Part shown: positions 57,744 through 64,000 of the stretch, piece after piece
Layout: the number at the start of each line of letters is the position of its first letter
Position numbering within the stretch: the stretch's first letter is position 1
From: Morchella semilibera
Taxonomy: Eukaryota; Ascomycota; Pezizomycetes; Pezizales; Morchellaceae
DNA: 64,000 nucleotides
Assembly (NCBI GenBank): GCA_009192285.1
Contig: WBVU01000009.1
Coordinates: forward strand, 1,364,001-1,428,000
Direction: 5' to 3'
The notes under the pieces: generated by a model
What the model was told of the DNA's origin: nothing
Database searches by the model: none
Seen by the model: only the letters and a program-made list of their open reading frames with translations
Made by a program: the position numbers and the translations under genes

Positions 57744-60733
57744 TCAATACCTCCTACGAGTCCTCCCCAAATTCGAGGACCCAATATCGATCATACTCAT
57801 CTCCTGGCTTAGCAAGTAGTCCTCCCTACTCAGATGGCCATTCCCAGCCTGTATTGGGATCTTCGCTGGGATTGGGGGTCCAGAGGTGGGAGCACGTGAG
57901 GCCCTTGAAGTGGGTGCGTATGAAGCCATCTCCATTCCCGTGTATCTTGGTTCATCGTACCCGTAATTCTCGTAACCCTTTGAGGGGACAAGAGCGCCCC
58001 TGTCCATATCTTGACGACGTTGCTCCCGCTCGCTCTGGGCGTTGTACATGACCATTGTCCCAGGAGCAATTGAGTGGCGATGCCTGCTGGTGCCCTCCTG
58101 TCTTGAGCCGGAACTGTTACTAGACACGAGAGCCATGCTCAGGGAGTTCCTATGCTTCTTCTTCCTCTCTCGCTCCCTATCTCTGGGAGCCTCGACCAAA
58201 GCCTCGTTGGGATTTACAAGCTCCCTTTTAGGAACAGAAGGAGGCGGGGGAGGCAGTGCCAACCTCTCAGCCTTCTTTGGCGGGAGGGGGCTCAAGCTAC
58301 GGAGAACCCTCTCCTTCCTGTGGTTAGCAGGAACTTGTGGAGGGGGACGCGGGCTACGCTTCTTAAGCTCCGGCTCTGGGGCAAAACTCTCAGGGGGAAG
58401 AATGTCGGTTCCATCAAGGACTCGGTTAGTCCCAGGGCTAATCAGCTTCTTGGGTTTCTTGGACTCTGCTTCAACAGCCGGGCCAGGGTTGATGATGTTG
58501 AAGGAGTCGGGTGAAAACGGAAGTCCCTCCAAGGGCTTTGGTGTTGGCGGTGGTACTGGCTTCCTTTCGGGGGCAATCATCATCGAGTTCCTCTTACTGA
58601 TACTGGTAGTCGGCTCGGCAACAGCCCCCATATTCCTCTCACCATGAATTGGCATCGGCTTCACCATTGGTGCTGGCCGTTGCTTCTTTGTCCGCTCAAT
58701 AACCTGATCCTCTGGTAAGAGCTGCGGTTGGTAAAGTGCGACATCTTGAACTTCCTCAACCTGGGGCCGATGATAGTTCTTGCTGACTACCTGCTGCATT
58801 TGCCCCCCCATTTGCGGTGTCGCTATATCAAGATGAAGCAAAGCCGCAATCTCTGCAGAAGCGGCATCATTGAAGCTCAATCTTCTCTCCTTCGCAATCC
58901 TTTCAGATTCCTCCTCCGCAACACCGGGATCAAACCCAGGGACAAGACTGGGCGGGATTGGCACGCCGTTCCTACTAGGTGACATATCCATACCCCGAGA
59001 GGGTGCTCTTTCCTCAACGCCAAAAGCAGCTAGATGCGCGTGTACTTCGTCGTAAGCGGGGAGGCTCTGCTCCGCGAAAGAGCGCAGCGGCTTGACCTGC
59101 CAATCATTATCATCCATGCGTGATGGAGCATGCTTACGAGCATGAGGTGGCGGTGGGGGTGGCGGGGGTTCTTCATTGTTTCTAAGACTGGCTTGTGAAC
59201 TGGTAGGTGTAGATCCAAACGAGAGGCCCGGAATTTCGTCCTCAGGACGGATTCCATTATAGTCTTGGTGTCTCGAGCGCCTATTATGGCGCGTGTTTGG
59301 GGAAGGAGCAGGACGATCATCATACTCCTCAAAACCTTGCTGGGGAGGGAAGTCATTCTGAGGTCCGGGGTAAGAACCGCTATACTGTTCGAACCCTTGC
59401 TGCATTTCCGGTGTATCAACTGGGTTATTCTGCTGGTAGAACTGCCAATCCGGCACACTTTGATAATGCCTCAGCAGAGACTTCTGTCTTCTATGACCCG
59501 ACATATTCCCCTGCTGGTTTGGCTGCTGTGATGGCAGGACAAGCTGAGTAGCGATATTGGTCGCAGAATGATGACGCCCATCTCCCTGGTAGCTTCTTGA
59601 GTGTAGCGGTGGGGGTGGTGGGGGCGTCTGTTGGCCATCTCGGAAATCCGGTTCATCGAATTGACCCAACATGTCCATAGCCGGGATATAGTTATCATGC
59701 TGACCATACGGGTCATAAATCCCATTCCCAGGATTTACCGCGGCAGGCGTCATGGCAATTCCACCCCTATTATTCGGCACACTGATTGGCCTTGAACCCC
59801 TCGTCTCCCTATGATGAGCCCGGGAATCCGAATGATGACTCTGATGGATCGGGGGCTGGTGCGAATGCCTCGACCTCCGCGTCGCCCGCGCCGGTTCCGG
59901 ATGCTGCTGGGCCTGCAAACTCAAGTCCTCTCTCGAGATACTCGGGTCTGACGGCAGCGGCCTCCTCCTCGGCATCCTCTCCCTCGTTCCCATCTCTCGC
60001 GCACCCCCAAGCTTCCTCGGGGGATCCCTTCTTTTCTCCTCAACCTCCCTCTGCTTGACGACCGTCGTGACCTCGTTCTTGCGCTGCATCTCCGGCGTCG
60101 GCCTATTGTCCCAGAACGTCAATTCGACCAAGATTTCTCCCGCGTACTTGTCCTTGCACTTGAGCCCCCGCCAGCCATCGTCGGTTCCACCACCTGTCAC
60201 CAGGATCTTGTCGAGGCGTATACTGCACTCGCCAATTAGGTCCGTTTTCTTGTCATCGTTGAAAACTGTGATCTTGAGCTTTCTGTAATCTGGTGAGTTG
60301 CGCACAGGGAACCGGAGTTCCTTATCCCTATTAAGCGAAACAAAACCCGTTAGAAACAAAGCAACACGAGCCTCCAAACCGAGAATAAGAAAATAAAAAA
60401 AGGGACTCACCACCGCGGTGTTTGGCCGCCACGAACATCCGTATCCGTGCGCTTCCCCTCCTTCCCCAGACGTGCGACAGCATACGGATCCTGTTTCCCA
60501 ATCTTTTTCCGGTTTGGCAAGTTTTTCTAGAAAAGAAAAGAACTCGCTGTCAGCAAAACATAGAACCAGCCAATGAGATCAAACGAGGCGCGGCAGCTGG
60601 TTGGGATGGTGAATCTCCGGGTACTTACGGCTTTATCCAAAACCACAATGAGCGTACCAATTACCGGCCCATCTATTGAGAGATCTGACCAGATTCCTGC
60701 GGGATGCGCTTCTTTTATCCCGGCCCGAACCAT
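57744..60733 (-). CDS. C2-domain ingression protein, Fic1/Inn1-like
   Basis: Exons 60733-60629, 60526-60411 and 60327-57744 join in frame to 934 residues. The first ~125 residues are a C2 domain: GTLIVVLDKAVKNLPNR, KQDPYAVARLG, TPRWDKELRFPV, LKITVFNDD, LIGECSIRLDKIL and AGEILVELTFW. Read-through of the intron before exon 3 would break this domain, so the splice is well supported. The long remainder is disordered, with many Pro-rich clusters (PPPPPPLHSR, PPPPPPPHARK, PPPTPKPLEGLPF) that are probable SH3 ligands. S. pombe Fic1 and yeast Inn1 have this plan: a C2 domain plus PxxP motifs that bind Cdc15/Hof1 and Cyk3 at the contractile ring during septation. A septum role here is inferred. Confidence 0.92.
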
Positions 60734-63700
60734 CTTGTGGTTTCCTCCCTTTTTATTCTTGTATTTTCTTGTTCTCTTTCTTGCTTTGTAATGGTTGCTA
60801 CTCGGGCAATGGGCAGTAGGCCACTTTATTTCTCAAAGGATGGAAGGTAGGGGAAAAGAGGGTTGCGAGGGTGGAAAGACGTATTTAAGGGAATTTTTCT
60901 TTTTTTTTTGCAAAAGAAAAAAAAGAGAAAGAGAGACTCACAATGTAATAAAGGTAATAAAAAAAAAAGAGGTCGGAGGAGTGGTGCAGTAAAGAGTTAA
61001 GGCGAGAAAGGTATACTAGGAGCGTAGAGCAAGTACAAACGGCGTGCAGCTGCTCGCAAAGTGTTGCAATAACCTGGCAAGTACAAGTAGCAGATATGTA
61101 TGTATGTATGTAGTCTGCTGCAAGATCTGTCTGGACCGACTGATGACTCTGCAGGAAAGAAAAGAGATGGTGGGTGTGTAAAGGGAAAAAAAAGGAAGGG
61201 AAAGGGCAATCAATGCGGTAAGAGAGTACTACACTAGAATCAAGCAAGACTCGAGAAGAAGAAGTAGAAGGATATGCGTGTGTGTGGTGGTGTGTATATG
61301 TGGTAGAGGGTGGGGGGGGGGAGGGGGGGAGGGTATGTGCGATAGTTAGAGGTAAAGTGAGTGAATGGGAATGGTGGGTTTGTTGTCTAGAGTTGACGTC
61401 GACAATTGGCTGCTAGAGGGAGCAGCAGCACTGGCACTGGCAACGGAAGCATCAGAGACAGGAAAAAAAGAAGAGAAAGCAAGCAAGCAAGCAAGCAAGA
61501 AGAACAGAGCAGTTGTTATGGGGGGGGGGGGAAATGGTGTGGCGCGCTACCTTCCATAACGCGAATTCAAGGGAGGCTGGGGGGGGGGCAGTTTATGGGG
61601 TTAGTTGTCTCGGGCAACGATCATTGCCAGGGAACCAACTCTATTTTGGAATAGTATGTAACCTGTCCCATCCCCGCGTAGCCAACCACACATAACACAG
61701 CAGCAGCAACAGCAGGGAACAACCCCTCCACTGCATCCCCGCAAAGGTGCCTGACACTAGAAGTAGGTCACTCACTCCGCGAGGCTGCAAACGTAGGTAC
61801 CCCTGGAATGGAACCCGAAACGGTGAAATGTAAACAACTACATAAAACGATTCACGAATAATGACTCTCTTGGATATCACAAATCCTCTTCTGTCTGTCA
61901 TCCCCCCCCCCCCCCCTCCACACAAATAAGACTCGTGATTTGAGAGTGGGAAGTGAGCGAGTGAAGGATGGTAGATTCTCTCATCAAATTAAATTTCAAA
62001 TTGATAAGAAACGTAAGGTACATATAACCACATAGCCCACTTCTCACGACTACGAGTACCTCCCCTCCCTCAGAGCTGACAAACAACACTCACCTCTCTG
62101 CCTCTCTCGACAAACGACGGCGACGACGACTACATACTTACTTACTACTACATAGTACTACTACTACTACGACGACGGCAATAATCATAGTCATTGGTGG
62201 ATCCGATATACATATGTCATCCCATCTGTTCGCAAACTCCCCAAACAAAATACTCATTTCTGTGGCAAGCAAGCAAGCAAGCGTGTAACGCCACACTGGG
62301 AAAAACACGCAATCCGATACAAGGTGCCCCCGTCAATCAATCAAATGCTGATCTCGGAAATTACTTTAGCGGTGGTAAGAGCAATGCACCGCGCGGTGTG
62401 TTACTATTTTTGATCGCCAGCTTCAATGAAACCCGGTAACATTTCTCTCGAGCAGAGCATATTTTTGTTGTGTGTGTTATGTGTTGTGTGTGCGTGTATG
62501 GATGGATTGATGAGACGAACTTTTTTTTTTTTTCCTGGATAAAATAGGAAGAGAGAAAAAAAACGATTTATTTTGCACGCGCCAAACCGCGACCCTTCCT
62601 CGTGGAACAATACCCACCTACCGCGCATCCTGACAGGTCTGAGCCTGCCTGCCTCCGTGAGTCTGCTCGTGCTACCTAACGTCAACATGGGTACTCATAA
62701 TTACAATCCCCACCCCCCCCCCCATGGACGGCCATTCACCAATTGCAACGCGCGCAAAAAGGGAAAATAAAATAAAAATAAGGATAAAAATAAAAACCCC
62801 CCTCAGGATAAAAAAAAAAACTCCAAAAAATAAAAACACGAGAAAAAATGGGAAGGCTGGGGAGAAAAGGAAAAAAAAAGGGGAGTTTTTTTTATATATA
62901 TATATATATAATTTATTTTTTTCTTCCTCATGCGTCTGTCACCTCATGACATTAAGGGAAACCCTATCGCAATAAGCAAATTTAAGCAAGCAGGCACGCA
63001 TTGCCGGATCAATGCCGGATCTTCAACCCGACCTTACATGGGGGGGGGGGGATAGCAGCAGCAGAAGGTATCGACCGTAATTCCGCCTTGACAAACACAT
63101 CCCAAAACAAAAAGAAAAAAAGCACAAAAATACGCGCGGTTCAACGCGTCGTAATAATCCGGCGGGGAGGGGGCTGGGGGGCACTGATCATCTCGCGGCA
63201 CCGCCTCCTCCGGCTACCACAATTCCGCTAGTTAGGGAAGGGATTTGATATCAATCAGGTAGAGTAGACAAACTCGTAGAGAAGGCCTACCCTCATGATG
63301 ATGATACCTCTTGGAGCTTCACTCCCTCGCAACACGGCCCCAGTGCACAGAAGTACCAAGATCCCAGGTTCTTGCAAGGATTCTTGCTTCTACGTCTTCT
63401 GTTATCTTCCTCCCATGATGTCATACATATCTACCGCACGCCGTCCAATCCCACCCCTCCCAAATTGAGGGAGGCGGGGTATGATGGGTCCCCAGAAACC
63501 CTTTCCTCTTCTCGCTCTTCTCGGGGAACATTATATGCACGGAAGCATGCGGGCGCGGCTATGGTTGAGTCTAGTCACGCTCCCCCCCTCCCCCCCGAAC
63601 TAGAAACACACCAATTGCTTTTGTATCCAGCCCTGTTTACCTGATAGAGCTGTTGTGGTGTTGTTTATAATTAATGTCTCTGTTGTGTGGGTTTTCCGGG

Positions 63701-64000
63701 GGGAAGATTGTTTTTCTATGTAAATATTGTTCTGGGCGGGCGGGTTGGGCGTTTCCAACCCTGGTCCACTTTTTCGGCCCCTATGATCATTTCCAGCACT
63801 TAAGATTTACCGAGTGATGGGCTATGAACCAAAAACTCGAGTATGTGATCTAGCCCATGTCGCTACTTAGGCACGCTACTATAAAGGATGCTATGTAATT
63901 CAAATATATTTGCTACGAGATAAGGTTGAACCTAGTCTTGAGATCAATTCATACAATCTGTAAACCTTTGTATTCAGCGGAGCTTCCATGTCCAATGCTG
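60734..64000. other. Low-complexity intergenic region
   Basis: About 3.3 kb starting with the FIC1 promoter and leader. It is crowded with homopolymers and simple repeats: AAGC units at 61477-61500 and near 62264-62283, ACT/GAC trinucleotides around 62120-62175, poly-G or poly-C runs at 61312, 61520, 61579, 61902, 62713 and 63041, and AT repeats near 62894. No frame shows a recognisable protein, and no RNA gene was seen. Confidence 0.5.

Overview
The window is nuclear DNA of a filamentous ascomycete (Pezizomycotina). The evidence is: protein genes cut by many short GT..AG introns (mostly 47-85 bp) with CTAAC/CTAAT-like branch sites; a fungal-specific-domain transcription factor; Get3, Snf7 and Fic1/Inn1 orthologue-like genes; and a cytosolic-type tRNA-Ser gene. 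Gene density is low (13 protein loci in 64 kb), intergenic DNA is long and hairpin-rich, and poly-C/G tracts are frequent. This would fit an early-diverging, gene-sparse lineage such as the Pezizomycetes, but that placement is inference.

Layout. 1-8.0 kb: the 3' part of a VIT/vWA protein (+) converges on a seven-exon gene (-) for a ~1,420-residue protein of unknown function. 9.8-12.0 kb: a Crp1/Mdg1-like glycogen-binding-domain protein (-). 14.3-17.3 kb: a secreted neutral ceramidase (-). 17.3-20.4 kb: a nest of small fold-back (MITE-like) elements. 20.4-21.3 kb: a 2-oxoglutarate/Fe(II) oxygenase reading frame broken by three apparent single-base deletions. 21.7-22.8 kb: the ESCRT-III subunit Snf7/Vps32 (+). 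22.8-32.4 kb: a gene desert with another fold-back element. 32.4-35.5 kb: a two-C2H2-finger transcription factor (+) whose first finger is assembled from three exons including a 26-nt microexon. 35.5-40.8 kb: a second desert. 40.8-41.8 kb: a TPMT-type thiol methyltransferase (+). 43.7-44.9 kb: the Get3 ATPase (+). 47.1-49.2 kb: a DHA1-type MFS transporter (+). 49.7-50.6 kb: a short-chain dehydrogenase (+). 50.9-56.0 kb: three identical tRNA-Ser(AGA) genes interleaved with a Cys-rich F-box-like gene (-), an OTU deubiquitinase (+) and a 5-hydroxyisourate hydrolase (-) with a likely peroxisomal PTS2. 57.7-60.7 kb: the C2-domain cytokinesis protein Fic1/Inn1 (-). 60.7-64 kb: low-complexity intergenic DNA.

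No biosynthetic cluster, CRISPR array, prophage or coding transposon is evident; the genes are mostly unrelated housekeeping or metabolic functions. The most unusual signals are the unknown 1,420-residue protein, about 34 copies of the palindrome TACATGTA (roughly one expected) confined to non-coding DNA, the small fold-back elements, and the three-frameshift oxygenase. Exon boundaries were inferred by hand from reading frame, splice signals and remembered family patterns; no search was run.
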